NCBI RefSeq assembly: GCF_018873765.1
Contig: NC_057921.1
Span: forward strand, 68,003,557-68,067,556
Origin: Telopea speciosissima
Taxonomy: Eukaryota; Streptophyta; Magnoliopsida; Proteales; Proteaceae
Length of the DNA stretch: 64,000 nt
Reading direction: 5' to 3'
In this document: positions 10,665-22,300 of the stretch, piece after piece
How the letters are laid out: every line of letters starts with the position of its first letter
How positions within the stretch are numbered: the first letter of the stretch is position 1
Translations under genes and position numbers: made by a program
Notes under the pieces: generated by a model
The model's database searches: none
Told to the model about the DNA's origin: nothing
The model's input: the letters and a program-made list of their open reading frames with translations, nothing else

Positions 10665-12510
10665 ATGGTTAAAGTGGGATCTTGGAATACCAGGGGTATC
10701 AATAACCCTGGAAAGCGTCGCGTTGTTATGGATTGGGCTATGCGAAATCAGTTAGCTTTGTTCAGTTTGGTGGAAACCCGTGTTTAGCTGAGGAACTTCG
10801 AAAAAACTCTTTGACCCTTCGCTAATCGGTGGAAATGCATTAATAACTATGATTATTTGGACTCTAGAAGAATCCGAGTGCTTTGGGATGTCGATCGGGT
10901 GGATGTTCTCCCAATTCTTATCACATCCCAGTTGATTCACACTCAAGTCCTTCTCAAACAAACCCAACAGCTGATCAATGTCACCTTTGTCTATGGTGCC
11001 AATTTTGCTAATGGATCTTTGGAATAACATAACTAATCTTCGGCAATCGGTTTCTCTTCCCTGGCTGCTCCTTGGTGATTTCAATTCAATCAAAGCCCCA
11101 GCGAAAAAATTGGGTGGTAGACCAGTGGGTTCTCAAATCCTCTTGAAGAATGGTGACCAAACTCTCTTATGGTTCGATCCTTGGCTCCCTAATGGCCCCT
11201 TATTTCAATCTGGAATCCTTGTGGCAGAAGCCATCGGTCGCCATCCCTTTGAGGTTGTGAGTTCCCTTTGAAGAATTGATGAAGATGGGGATTGGGACAC
11301 CCCCTTTAATGACACTGTCATCGCAGACATAACCCAGGAAATCCTCAACATTAAATCCGTCCCAAAGCTGTTGGAGGATCGCGCTATCTGGACTCTCACT
11401 TCAAATGGTTCTTTCTCCCTCAAATCTGCTTGGGAATCTATTCAGCAACCGGGTAATCATATGGACTGGCACAAGTTGGTTTGGTTCCCTAAAGCCCACC
11501 CTCATGTTTCTTTTATTACTTGGTTGCTATTTAAGAACCGCCTCCCTACTTTTGATCGGCTTGCAACATGGGGGGGGGGGGGGTGTGTGCTCGATACATT
11601 GTGCCCCTTATGTAAGGAGGATGTTGAATCCAGGGATCATCTCTTTTTCACTTGCCAGTTTTCCTCGACTATTTGGAAGGGTATCTTGAAGACCAATTGG
11701 TATGTTAGAGAACCTCTTGGAAGTTGGTCTGAAGAGGTTACTTGGACCTTGCATCACTTCTCTGATAACTCTGTAAGCAGCCAGGTCCGTAAGTTCAGCA
11801 TGATTGCAGCCATCTACCGAATATGGTTGGCGAGGAATGAGAAGCTTCTTAATGATTCTGCCTGCAGCCCAAATACCACTTTAATTCAGGTTCTTCGTGA
11901 CACCCGCTCTAGGTTCTCAGATTGGAATTCTTCCATTCCTGACTCTAGTAGTAATAGGGCTTTCTTCATCAGATGGCAGATCCAAATTCCTTTCTCCCTT
12001 CCTTGACCTCGTCCTCTTATCTAGCCTTACCCTCCTAATCGATGGGTTGCAATCAACTGCGACGGTTCTGCCAAGGGGAACCTCGGCGGTTTTGGCTCCC
12101 TAGGCCGTGACGACAAGGGGAATGTGCTCTTTGCGATTGCTGGTGCGCTTGAAGACAATAACATTGTTCGAATGGAGCTGATGGCAATCTATCGTGGTCT
12201 TGTTATGGCTCAAAACATGGGGTTTACTCAGGTTCAGGTCCATTCTGATTCCTTGGTTGCGATTGAGGCAATCCTTGATAACTTCAACGTCCCTTGGTTT
12301 GCGATTGGAATGGTTGAAAAGATTTGTGATTTAAGAGATTCCTTCTCTTGCTGCTCATTCGTTCATCATGTTCGCGAATTGAACTCCTGTGCTGACTTCT
12401 TGGCTGGCTTGCTCCTTGCTCCTAATGAAATTTGGTTCTATGCGAGCAATCTTCCCGATGAGTTGATCTCCCTTGCGAGGGACGATGCCAGAGGGAAAAT
12501 CTATTACAGA
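10665..12510 (+). pseudogene. LINE ORF2: endonuclease, zf-RVT and RNase H, RT deleted
   Basis: Starts MVKVGSWNTRGINN, the endonuclease N-terminus (WNxRG), with the catalytic glutamate in LVETRV, VTFVYGAN, and the GDFN motif at about 11075. A stop and frameshifts interrupt it. At about 11130 the sequence jumps from the endonuclease end (KKLGGRPVG) straight to the region after RT (LLWFDPWLPNGPL), so the entire reverse transcriptase core is gone. A zf-RVT domain follows (LCPLCKEDVESRDHLFFTC, about 11600-11660), with a run of 13 G just before it. The RNase H domain (NCDGSAKGN, RMELMAI, VHSDSLVAI; catalytic D-E-D) spans about 12040-12480. Confidence 0.85.
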
Positions 12511-12640
12511 TTGGAATCCTTCTTTCCTCTTATTATTATTATTAATATAAGCTTCTCCCTGTTCCAAAAATATATATATATTATGATTGATTGATGTTGA
12601 TGGCATTGGCCTTTTTGTTTACTCTTTGGTCATAAGTCAT

Positions 12641-12824
12641 AACAATTCTAGATCGCGAACTGGACTATGTTTGACAGTTTAGCCTAATTCCGATCCATGG
12701 TTTGTGGAGTTTGTTTTTACTTCACAACCTGTGTGGTTCTACACGATAAATAATATCATCTACTCTTTCTACCAAAAAAACAAAAAAAAAAAAACAATTC
12801 TGGACCACGAACTGGACTATGTTT
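12641..12824 (+). mobile_element. short poly(A) retroinsertion flanked by 32-bp target duplication
   Basis: A 32-bp sequence starting aacaattctagatcgcgaac at 12641-12672 is repeated at 12793-12824 with three transition differences. Between them lie 120 bp ending in a poly(A)-like tail (12773-12792). A long target duplication plus A-tail is the mark of LINE-driven retroposition, probably a 5'-truncated LINE or processed transcript. The source is not recognised. Confidence 0.6.
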
Positions 12825-14196
12825 CTTCCTCCTTTTATTTCTCAAGTAATGGACATTCTCAACCTCCCGGCCATTTTTTTTATAAATTAAAAAAAAAAAA
12901 GAAAAAAAAAGAAAAAAAAGAAAAAAAAAGAAGACATTTTAGATTAAAGCTTTTTTTATTATTTTTTTAATCGAAAAATTAACATTGGCGTATACAAGGA
13001 GGATATATATAACAATCCTCCCCTCGCAAGTCCCTCTTCTTGTCGGGACTTGGGCTTCCCATTTGTTTCAGTTTTTCACTTTTGACCGTCCAAAGCAGAG
13101 AAGGATGTAGTAGGGATAACGTAATGGGTTTTTGTTTTGTTTTGTTTTGGTAAATGGAATGGAATATGAATTGGGAAAGTCCTAAGGAAGGTAATTAAGG
13201 TAGGTAGCAGTACAAGTAAGTATGAATTAATAAAAGATCATCATAGGCCTCAAAGATTCAGGAATTCAACATAATATGTGGAGAATCGTACGTCTATATA
13301 TAGTAAATGAATGCAAGTGTGAATCTTAATACTATACTATATATATCTTCATAGATAGATAGATGGATATATTATTGTGATCCATTATGCATTCTTTTTC
13401 TTCAAATAATCAAGAAATTAAACAAGCTAGGAAAGCAAATATACATTGAGCTCAAATATTGGGGAAGATAGTAGAAAGGAGAGAGAAGAAGGTGGTCGAG
13501 GAACAGACTGCGTTTTCCATTCCTTCCAGATTAGTAATTTTCTTTAATTTCAAACCAAACCACCCCACCCCAGGCCAGTAGGCCACCTCTATTGTTTTTT
13601 TTTTTTTTCAAAAAAAAAAAAAAGAACAAAGTTAGAGCAGCAGTAGTGTCAAATGTCAATAGACAGACACTAATTAATCTAAGTAATAAGCTAATTAGAG
13701 TCAAAGATGCTTTAACCGCCCACCCACCCAATGACTCAGAGTGTCTAATAAGTGAGTTTGCGACGCCCTGTACGTAAGTCCCTTTTCCATTACTAGCTTG
13801 CTGGGAAATGAAAAGATAATCAGAGCGGTGAGACTTTACAACACAAAGATTAAGTGGGGTTTTGGGTTTTCGCATCTTTTTGGCTTTTTTCTTTTGGGGG
13901 GGGCGAATGGAATAATTTTGTAGCTAGTTTTGGCTGGGCGTTGTTTTCTGATGAAGGGTGCCGTGTGGCTTGATATGTAAATAGGGTGTCGTGGGTGCAT
14001 GATATGTAAATAGATGCTAGTAACATAGCTAGATAGGTGCTTCAATTCATCATGCTGTGAAGGTGGGGACAACTAACTTGGAATTCAGCAAATTCCCACT
14101 GCTACTCATCACTAAAAGTCTTAATTTGACTCATAAATCAACCAATCAATCTTTCTTTATTTTTCTTTTGAGCAAGAATAGAAAAAGATAAAAAAA

Positions 14197-14201
<5 letters not shown>
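12825..14201. other. intergenic, no gene
   Basis: A-rich and T-rich tracts (for example 12876-12932 and 13592-13625). Several short open frames, none with a recognisable domain. An isolated gene promoter cannot be shown here. Confidence 0.5.

Positions 14202-14234
<33 letters not shown>
14202..14234. repeat. (AT)n microsatellite
   Basis: Uninterrupted TA dinucleotide run. Confidence 0.95.
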
Positions 14235-14242
<8 letters not shown>

Positions 14243-14635
14243 TGCATCTGCATGGATAACTTGTGTAATTAAAAATCGCAAATTAATTAAAGGAGGTGGG
14301 TGGGGTGGTTTGCGTGTAACTTTCTTGGAGTCATATATTTTAGGTCACCTGACGTAGCCTACTAGCTCCATAGCATCATCGTATGCACTAACTCATCTGT
14401 CGGACGGAACTCCATGCTTCTAGTGTTTCTTTCTTTCACAAGACTTTTAACCAGAAAAAGGGTAATAAAACAACACCTTTTGCCATAGAGGGGTTAATTT
14501 GGAAGTCATCGAAATTAAGTGATTTTCACATTAGGATATCTGAGGTGTAATTTTCACCTTTCATTAGTGGGAGAGGGGTAAGGTGGTCATTTTACCTCCG
14601 ATGTGTTTCGGTTTAACCTCCCCCTGCACCGGATC
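14235..14635. other. intergenic, nothing recognised
   Basis: About 400 bp without open frame or identified repeat. Confidence 0.5.
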
Positions 14636-14790
14636 TTTATCCCTCCAAGTTCCTATCTGGCATAATTCCCAGTTTCTCTAACAAGGGAGACTAAAATGAC
14701 AACCCTACCCCTGCCCGAATACTATGCTTGGGTGAAGTCCATCACCCCCTATTAGAGGAACTGAACGAAGTAGGGAACTGGAGGAGATAA
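14636..14790. mobile_element. foldback element, family A copy 1
   Basis: Ends are imperfect inverted repeats (ttatccctccaagttcctat versus agggaactggaggagataa). The interior carries the family word ctgcccgaatac...ggtgaagtccatcaccccctattagagg, shared with 21774-21935, 22008-22223 and 32738-33042. Confidence 0.65.
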
Positions 14791-14949
14791 ATCCCCCCCC
14801 CTCCCTCTCCTCCTCCCCACAGACCACACACACACAACATTTTCCTACCGTTAAAGTTACATATTAATTAAGTCCCTTGCGCTCAAGAGGCTTAGGAAAG
14901 CTATGCTCAAGCCGTACGTCGACATCTACTACATCTAGGCATCCAATTC

Positions 14950-16040
14950 CCAAGGTGGTGGGTGTGGAAGCTGATATGGTTATGCATGCACTTATGGAAG
15001 CAGATGTGGTTGCGCAGATGGTCTAGCCTCGGGTGCGGCTCTATGGAAACGCCAGGCTCCGATAGACCCATCTTGTTCACATTGGGGAGAAATCTTGGAG
15101 ACCACAGATCATATATCCTAGCCTGCCTGTTCGCATGGGTAGTTAATTTGGGTTGGAAGCATCCTTTCTTAATATTGCATGCTCATCATCCTAGTGCCAC
15201 TTCGCCATCTTCTTCAACCTGGATTTGAAATTGGTCTTCATTGGGAGTTTATGGAACTAAGTAGTGCAGAGTGAAACTTTAACTCTTTATAACTTCATTG
15301 CATGGTTACTTGTTCCGTTTGGTTGCAAGGGGAATTAAAAAGAAGGGAAGTAAAATTTTTATATTTAAAAAAGAATTTTTTGTAATCATTATCCCATGTG
15401 ATAACATCACGAACTCCAAATCATTCCATATTTGGTCATTAAATTCCACTTTATTTTGCATCCAATTTTCTTCGTTAAAATGTAAAATAAATATTACATG
15501 TAAAATGTATCATTACTAAATATGGTTAGAAATTTAATTAGTTTATACATTCACATGGGGTAATGATTACAAAAGTTTTTTTTTTAAGTTTGAAAATTTT
15601 CCCTTCCCTTCCCTTTAATTCCCCTTGCAACCAAAGGAAAATGATCATATTCTTAAATGTAAAGTTTGATTTTGGGTGATGTTATTCAATGTGCTATAAA
15701 GGACTCCACTGAGTTGATCATCACTGCTATTCTGGTACCATCCCAACTGAATCATTCTCAAAGGGCTTCATTGTTTTCTCCCCCGGCAACCACTCATTGG
15801 ACTCTTCCACCGCGTGGTTCGTTGAAAGTGAATTGTTGATGCATCTTTGCTACCAAATAGCCTCATCAGTGGATTGAGCTTCGTCTTTCGTGATCATGTA
15901 GGATGACCTATTTTGGCTACTGCTTCTGAATCAACAAATTTTTGATCTATTTTAGTTGGAGAAGCCATGTCTATTCATACTTCTCTACTACAAGCCATTG
16001 TAAAAAATAAAGGGCTTGAACTTACCTATCATAACCTTAA
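14950..16040 (+). pseudogene. LINE ORF2 3' remnant, frameshifted
   Basis: Fragments of the zf-RVT domain at about 15020-15130 (IDPSCSHWGEILETTDHI, then LACLFAWVV in the next frame) and of RNase H at about 15810-16010 (PPRGSLKVNC, FRDHVG-like, LVGEAMSIHTSLLQAIV in mixed frames). Frame changes and stops show an old copy. It is split by the MITE at 15312-15640. Confidence 0.6.
15312..15640. mobile_element. MITE with about 24-bp terminal inverted repeats, nested in LINE remnant
   Basis: Left end cgtttggttgcaaggggaat (15317-) and right end attccccttgcaaccaaagg (-15637) are inverted complements; the inverted homology continues inward into ttttgtaatcatt / aatgattacaaaa. About 330 bp, AT-rich inside, no coding. 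The end word tttggttgcaagg is seen in hAT-like MITEs. No clear target duplication. Confidence 0.8.
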
Positions 16041-17207
16041 GTCTTAAGAATTATATAATATATAGAATTAGGATGTGGATTTGTACCGGTCCCTAGTTAG
16101 TTTATCGATTCTAGAACCAGACCAATAACTTAATCAATAGATCCAAAATCAGACCAATAGCAAAATTGGTAGATCCATAACCAGACCAAAGCTATTGGGT
16201 GGGTCGGTTCTTATTGCCGGTTCTTGTCCAACATTGACACCCTTGACTTCACCACATGATATAAGAAAACATTTTTATTTTTTTGAGGGGGGAGAGTTTT
16301 CCGTCTAGGAGCATGGTCCTCGTGCACTGCGGGAGCCATGGGAGCACACGTAGAAGCATCAACAGGGGTGGGATTCCTGCTTTTCATGAGGTCGGAAAAG
16401 TCATTTCATGGAGCCTGTGTCTGGGCACAAGAGACGCTCTCAGACAGGCTCCTTTTTTTTGTTTTCTTTTTTTTATATAAAAAATGTTTGTATAGTAAGA
16501 GTCCAGTTCCTCTACACGTAGGTGCACATATACGTTAGAGGCACCCACTTATCTCATTATTGACATTTACAAGATGAGGAAGGGTATTTATGGAAACTGA
16601 AGGGACATGTGATTACCTATGTGCAAGAGTTCTGGTCCACATAGTGGATTCCGTCAGGTTGGCTCAGGGTGTACGAGATGGTTATCGTACATGAACCTGA
16701 GCTAGAATGGATCATCTGCATATACGTGCAGGTGAACATACATGTGAGATGTAACCATTTGTCCTTTTTGTTTCCATTAACACCCCTCCTCCCCCTTGTT
16801 ACACCTCGCATGTACATATAGCAAAACTGGACTCAAGCTTAGCCGAATCCCAAACTTTTGGATCATGTTCCTCTGCAGCTGCCTACCCGTGTGGCCGGGG
16901 TGCAACATCAGACATTCAGAGGCAAAATGACCACCCTATCCCACCTGGGCAGGGTGCTCGGGCAGTGGATAGAACTGTCATTTTGCCCCTGTCTGTGTGA
17001 GACTGCGAGCCGGCCGCACGGGCAGCGGCAGCAGCGCATCCAAATTGTTAACTTTCACGACTCCTTACATTTCCCTAAACACCTAAACTTGGTAGCCTAC
17101 CCAATACAATAAATTGAAAGTATGAAATGAAATAAAATAAAATATGACTTTGCCATCAAAACCATCGATTCTTTCCTCTTTCCCCATCCATCTTCTTCCT
17201 CTCCTCT
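16041..17207. other. intergenic upstream of HIPP gene, no gene
   Basis: Contains a family B foldback copy and, around 16075-16240, a repeat-like stretch with repeated agaccaat words. No open frame with a recognisable domain. The last 100-200 bp are likely promoter of the gene at 17490. Confidence 0.5.
16636..16710. repeat. foldback family B copy 2 (partial)
   Basis: The stretch ccacatagtggattccgtca followed by gatggttatcgtacatgaac matches the family B copies at 8690-8808 and 33120-33240 (minus strand). Confidence 0.55.
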
Positions 17208-17215
17208 CTATAAAT
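17208..17215 (+). promoter_or_regulatory. TATA box of HIPP gene 1
   Basis: ctataaat in a CT-rich context, about 280 bp before the start codon. It implies transcription starting near 17240 and a 5' UTR of about 250 nt. Confidence 0.5.
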
Positions 17216-17489
17216 CTGCGTAGCCTCCCCACCATTGGTTCCCTCCCCTTCTGCATGTGCTTTGGAAGCACAGAACTAATAATTTATTAGTTTGGGAATA
17301 CAAAACCAGTGCTCTTCACTTGTATATATTAACAGGAGTACTCACTCTTCTTTGTTGTGTCTTCCCGTCTATTTTCTTGCTTTGTCTTCGTCTCCTCCCT
17401 TTCTCCTTCTCCTCTATAACTTTAAAGGGCTTGAGTGGATTCGGGTTAGTTTCTCTTTCTCTCACTGCAACTGGGGCTTGAGTGGGCCA

Positions 17490-19207
17490 ATGGGTGAAGA
17501 AGCTAAGCAGGTATTCGCATTTCTGATATGTAATCAACTATAAATTTTTGTTCCCTGTAGTGGTATGTGACAGAGATAGTTTATATGGGTTTCTGTTCTT
17601 CTCTTTTTACTGTTTTTTTAATTGCGCAGGAATCCAAGACAGAAAGCAAGGCAGAAGAGAAGAAAGAAGAAAAGAAAGTGGAAGGTCCGGAAGAGAAGAA
17701 GGAAGAGCCAAAGCCACCGTCTCCGGTTGTCCTGTTTGTTGAATTGCATTGTGTAGGATGCGCAAAGAAGATAGAGAGGTCCCTCATGAAAGTCAGAGGT
17801 TCGGTCTGTCTCTCTCTCTCTTTCAAACACACAAACACACACGAGCACACGCGGACAGTTAAGTGGATGATTCATATAACTTTAATTAATATAAAATGGT
17901 GATGAGTAACATTTGGGAACATTGGATGATGAGTTTCATAACAGGAGTTGAAGGAGTAGTGATGGACATGGCACAAAATCATATAACCATAAAGGGAATA
18001 GTGGAACCTCAAGCTCTATGCAAGAGAATACAGAAAAAGACCAAGAGAAAAGCCAAAATTTTGTCCCCACTACCAGCTGAGGGAGATCCCCTACCACAAT
18101 TTGTCACTTCACAGGTCTTCTGCCTATCCCCATCAATCCATCCATCTTCCTCCCGCTTTGTTTTTTTTTTTTTTTTTTTTTTTTTTCCCGTTTCAGTTGT
18201 TGTATCCGGTTCCGGTTCCGGTTCCAGTTCCATCCTCCTTTTTCTTTTGATATACGAAATTCTCATGTTTCTTCTTGTTCTTGTTTTTTTTTTTTTTTGG
18301 GGGGGGGGGTGTATTTGGTCGTGGATTAATCAGGTGAGTGGACCAACGACAGTGGAACTGAACGTGAACATGCATTGTGAGGCTTGCGCTGAGCAGCTCA
18401 AGAGGAAAATACTGAAGATGAGAGGTATTAGTAGTTAGTTATTAGTCTTTGAATGAGTCCGTATGTTCGGGGGATTTGGCTCTCCTCTTCTCCTCTGTCA
18501 TGGATTGGATGGAATTGAGATGATAGATGAAATAATCGAGAAGTTGTAATACCCTAATTTATAAATTAATTACATGTGTTATATAAGTATATGCAGGAGT
18601 GCAAACGGCGGAGACAGAGATGGCGAGTGGGAAAGTGAAGGTAACTGGAACCATGGACGAGAAACGGCTGGTGGACTATGTGTACAGAAGGACAAAGAAG
18701 CAAGCGCGGATAGTCCCACAGCCGGAGGAGCCCGTCACAGTTGCAGAGAAGAAGGAAGACAACATTGCTGGAGAAAAGCCCAACAAAGAAGAGGAAGCAG
18801 CAAAGAAGATGGATATTAATGATCCTAAGCAAGAGAACGCAGAGAAGGTGAAGGAAGAAGCAGACAAAGCAGCAGCAGCAGCGGCAGCGGCAGCGGAAGC
18901 AGAAGCAGATAAGAAGAAGGAGAAAAGAGATGAAGGGAATGAAAATACGGAGGAAAGCAAGGACGCCAAGGAGAAAGAAGAGGCCACCACCACCACTGCA
19001 GCACCGGCCAAGATGGAAGGTGGAGTAGACTACGATGAATACTACTACTACAGCATTAATGCCGCCGCCGCCGCCGCCGCCGCCGAGGAAATGATGAGGA
19101 GGAAGAGAATGTATCAGTACTACTACCCTCCTGTCTACGTCATGGAGCGGGTCCCACCCCCTCAGCTCTTCAGCGATGAAAATCCCAACGCCTGTTGCAT
19201 CTCATGA
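17490..19207 (+). CDS. Heavy-metal-associated isoprenylated plant protein (HIPP), two HMA domains
   Basis: Joined exons 17490-17510, 17630-17798, 17945-18114, 18334-18424 and 18597-19207 give 353 residues with GT-AG introns and no stop. A Lys/Glu-rich leader is followed by HMA domain 1 (about 33-100) with metal ligands in LHCVGC (Cys48, Cys51) and HMA domain 2 (about 121-190) with MHCEAC (Cys135, Cys138). A charged, alanine-rich linker with two poly-Ala tracts follows. The C-terminus is QLFSDENPNACCIS: the typical HIPP tail with CaaX box CCIS for farnesylation, predicting membrane anchoring. HIPPs bind metals such as Cd, Zn or Cu and have been tied to stress and plasmodesmata; the metal here is unknown. 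Each HMA is cut by a phase-1 intron after KVRG or KMRG. The start is supported by the short first exon MGEEAKQ, common in this subfamily. First of three HMA genes in a row. Confidence 0.93.
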
Positions 19208-19279
19208 TCTCTCTCTCTCTTCCATCGCCTACCAACGACATCTGCAGTGTAATATTGGAAAATAATATTTCCTTGAATT

Positions 19280-19285
19280 AATAAA
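19280..19285 (+). terminator. polyadenylation signal of HIPP gene 1
   Basis: AATAAA 73 bp after the stop codon. The MULE at 19309 begins 24 bp later, so the insertion lies at or just beyond the cleavage site. Confidence 0.55.
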
Positions 19286-19308
19286 ATCGAATATGTATAT
19301 TTATTATA

Positions 19309-20756
19309 GGGAAAATTTCATGGACACCCCCTAAAAGTATAGCATACCATATTTCGTCAAAATAGTTAAGCAGATTGACACCCCCAAAGATAAAATATCG
19401 ATTTTATCCTCTTAGTTATTTAGAAAGAATGAGTAGGGTATTTTCGTTAAACGCAACAATTTAATCTGAACGATTTATTTTTTTGACCTTTTAATCGTAG
19501 CCGTTGAATAAAAAAAAGCCATAAACCTGCTCTTTCCTGTTCTTCGTTGCAGGGGAGTGCTTCAGGTGATTTGGGGGAGAAACCACTGTCGTCATCTTTG
19601 CTTTGATATCTCCGATTGAACCAGAAGCTTCAGTAGAGAAAACCGGAGAAGTTCTCTTAGATTTCATTGCAGGACAACCAACACAGGTGGAAGAGATCTA
19701 TGAAACTCAGTCCTTTTGTTCGCGATCTCAAACCGCCCTAGGGCTGAGTTTAGACGCTCCAAAAAATATCTAATCGAATAATCGAACATTTCCGCTGCAA
19801 CTCAGCCCTTTTGTTCAAGTTTTCCCCAACCGCCTCCCGTTTGTTCGAGATCTCACAGTTCTTCGTCCGAGATCTCTTTGGGAGCGTCTCTTTTAGAATT
19901 TCTTTTTTTTTTGGGTTGTGTAAATTGGTTCTCTCTGGGCTTGCAGAGAATGGGTTTACAGGGGAGTGCTTCAGGTGGGGCTCACGGAGATGGGTTTTGG
20001 GTTGCAGGAGGTTTCCGTTAAAAGTAATAATATAGTTAAAAGAATCGTTTTGGATTTGGCCCGTACCTTACAATAGTTAAAAGAATCGTTCACCCCCTAC
20101 ATGAATGAGAAGAAGAAGAAAAGCATGAATGAAGATTTGTTCAATAAGTTCTTCAGTGATAGAAGAGTAATGGGTTTTAACAAAACCCAAAATGTTTTTG
20201 AAGAAAGCAATAGAACAGTTTCCACTTGCCCAGATCCTCTCCATAACTAGCAGGACAGGTTCCTTAATTCCTCTATTTTAATTTTGTTTAGTTCTTCATT
20301 TTTGGGTTCATTTCACTCAATTTTTCTTTTGCATCTGGAATTCCGGATACATTAATTCCATCCAAAATGGAAAATGCATTTGGCTGAATAGGGTTTCACT
20401 CAGTTTTTCATCCTTCTTCGTCTTCTTCGTCTTCCCAGCAATGGTGTCGAAGCTCACTGTGTACAGAGTTCTATCGTCTTCTTCCTTCAGCCCAGCTATG
20501 GTAAAACGATGAAGTGTTTTGTTTTTTTTGGGTAAAAGAGGATAAAACCCTTAAGGGGTATTATGGTATTTTTAATCTTTCTAAGGGTAATTTGGCCATT
20601 AAGAGAAAATTAACAGCAACTTAACGCCAAGAGCCTAGCAGAGTGGACTAAGTTTATATTTCTTCATAAAATAAGGGTTGTCTGTGCCTTTTTGACGAAA
20701 TACGGTAAGTTTCAGCTATATTGGATACTTTTAGGGGGTGTCCGTGAAATTTTCTT
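19309..20756. mobile_element. Mutator-like element (MULE), 1448 bp, 9-bp target duplication
   Basis: Ends gaaaatttcatggacacccc (left) and ggggtgtccgtgaaattttc (right) are inverted complements over about 30 bp. Perfect 9-bp direct repeats tttattata flank it (19300-19308, 20757-20765), the size typical of MULEs. No transposase. The inside has two short internal duplications (ggggagtgcttcaggtg at about 19553 and 19962; cttttgttc segments at about 19712 and 19806). A segment near 20440-20500 resembles one near 58080-58170 in the COI1-carrying element, so the two are related. No captured gene was recognised. Confidence 0.85.
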
Positions 20757-20889
20757 TTTATTATATTATTATGAAACCAGACAATAATAAAAGTATTTTA
20801 GTTAATTATTATGCTCTTATGTTTTGCCAAAAAAAAAAAAAGCTCATATGTATCCCGAGTCCCGAGTCTCCCGACTTCCAAATCATGGG

Positions 20890-21030
20890 TGGAGTCAGTA
20901 TCACGTTTATGTATGTGAACCACTTATAGCCATTCACATAAAATCTACTATGTGGAACCCATACAAAGTGAATTCCATCTGAACGAACTGTGAGCCATTC
21001 TCGCACAGCCCAACTCTCATGGGTGTGCAC
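20890..21030. repeat. foldback family B copy 3
   Basis: Shares the order atgtggaaccc, gaattccatctgaac, ctgtgagccattctcgcac with the 8690-8808 element; arms are more diverged. Confidence 0.55.
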
Positions 21031-21773
21031 ACCCCCTCCTCTCATGGGAGCTCATCATACTCCCCTTTGCTTTTTTGTTTTTTGTTTCTGGTTTTTTATT
21101 TCCCCTAATTGGAAAGAATGTAAGTAGCAGTGTATATACCAATAGAAACTTGGATTAATGGACTCGAATCTCTGATTTATAAAATTAATTGATAGATAGT
21201 AGCACTGACTGCATGGTGATTCTATGAATTTATTTTCTCTCATCAAAAAAAAAAAAAAACAAAGAAAAGAATTTATTTTCTTTCTTTACCCCCTTCTTCT
21301 TCTTCTATCTTGTTGGGCAGGTATTTACTGAATGTACATTCTCCTTATTTATGATGAAATAAAACATGTGCTGGTGTATGGTAGCTCTGCTTATATGTAT
21401 CTAGCGTTCTTCTCCATTTTTACTCAAAAAAAGAAGAAAAAAAAAAAAAAACAAATAGAGCAACAAGCAAGTGAATTCTATGAGGCTGATAGACATACAA
21501 ATTATTACTAAAATAAATATTTGAGAGTGCGAATGGTGGGATATCCTGGTGGAGCAGGAAGGACATATGGAATATTCATTCCACCAATTAATTCCATAGT
21601 ATATCATTTGGGTTACCTGCATGGGAAGGGGAAGGGATCCAAATTCAGATAAAAGAGGAGTGAGTGAGTACGGGGTAACGTCCCAATTCCAGAGATCTTC
21701 ACACGGTCTGTTTAATTAAATAGCCTCCGTAACCAACAAGTAAACATGAGCATCCTATTCTTACTCCAGATCT
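21031..21773. other. intergenic, nothing recognised
   Basis: AT-rich with A-runs at 21245-21259 and 21425-21451. No gene. Confidence 0.5.
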
Positions 21774-21935
21774 TTATCGTCTCCATTTATCTGTCTTTTC
21801 ATTTTTTCCATTTCATCTCATAGGAGGTGGAAAGGACTATCCTACCCTCTGCCCGAACAAATTACCCGGGTGGGATCCACTCCCCCCTATTAGATGAAAT
21901 TGAAGAAATGGAGGGACAGATAAATGAAGACGATA
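21774..21935. mobile_element. foldback element, family A copy 2
   Basis: Ends ttatcgtctccatttatctg and cagataaatgaagacgataa are inverted complements with one mismatch. The interior has the family A core (ctgcccgaaca, gtgggatccactcccccctattagatg). Confidence 0.75.
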
Positions 21936-22007
21936 ATTTTTCACCTTAACATCCCCTCCAACCTAAAAAAAAAAAAAAAAAAGCAACCTGCATATGCAAT
22001 TAGGATC

Positions 22008-22223
22008 TTTATCCTCTCAATTTGCCTATCTGTACTTGACATCAAGTACATCTAATAGAGGGAGGTGGACCCCATGAGGATTCCATTTCGGACTGTATGT
22101 TCGGGCAGGGGGTATGATAATCATTTTCTACCCTTGTCAGAACATACTGCCTGAAGTGGAGTCCACCTCCCTCTATTAAATGTACTTGACGTCAAGGACG
22201 GACAGGCAAATTGAGAGGATAAA
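22008..22223. mobile_element. foldback element, family A copy 3, near-complete palindrome
   Basis: Left arm tttatcctctcaatttgcc...gtacttgacatcaag and right arm cttgacgtcaag...ggcaaattgagaggataaa are inverted complements over nearly 100 bp, including the gagggaggtggac / gtccacctccctc core. The whole unit would fold into one long hairpin. Confidence 0.8.
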
Positions 22224-22300
22224 AATTTATGCAATTGAATCTCAATTCTCCATTGCACATTATTACTCCATGCCATTTGGGATAAAGAGCCAATTAAATT

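Larger units (their letters stand above)
8812..12600 (+). mobile_element. L1-type LINE, non-autonomous, internally deleted
   Basis: Contains an ORF1 with DUF4283-like region and CCHC knuckle, then an ORF2 with an APE endonuclease N-terminus, a zf-RVT domain and an RNase H domain. The reverse transcriptase is missing and both frames carry stops, so it could move only with help in trans, if at all. The 5' boundary coincides with the 598-bp duplication; the 3' end is uncertain because no clean poly(A) tail is present before 12773. Confidence 0.85.

Noticed and set aside
17896..18438. Single long frame through intron 3 of HIPP gene 1
   Set aside because: The T- and G-runs between 18115 and 18333 are an intron with proper GT-AG ends; the HMA pattern is restored only by splicing.
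18676..19011. Antisense Ser/Ala-rich frame opposite HIPP exon 5
   Set aside because: Shadow of the Lys/Glu/Ala-rich coding strand.
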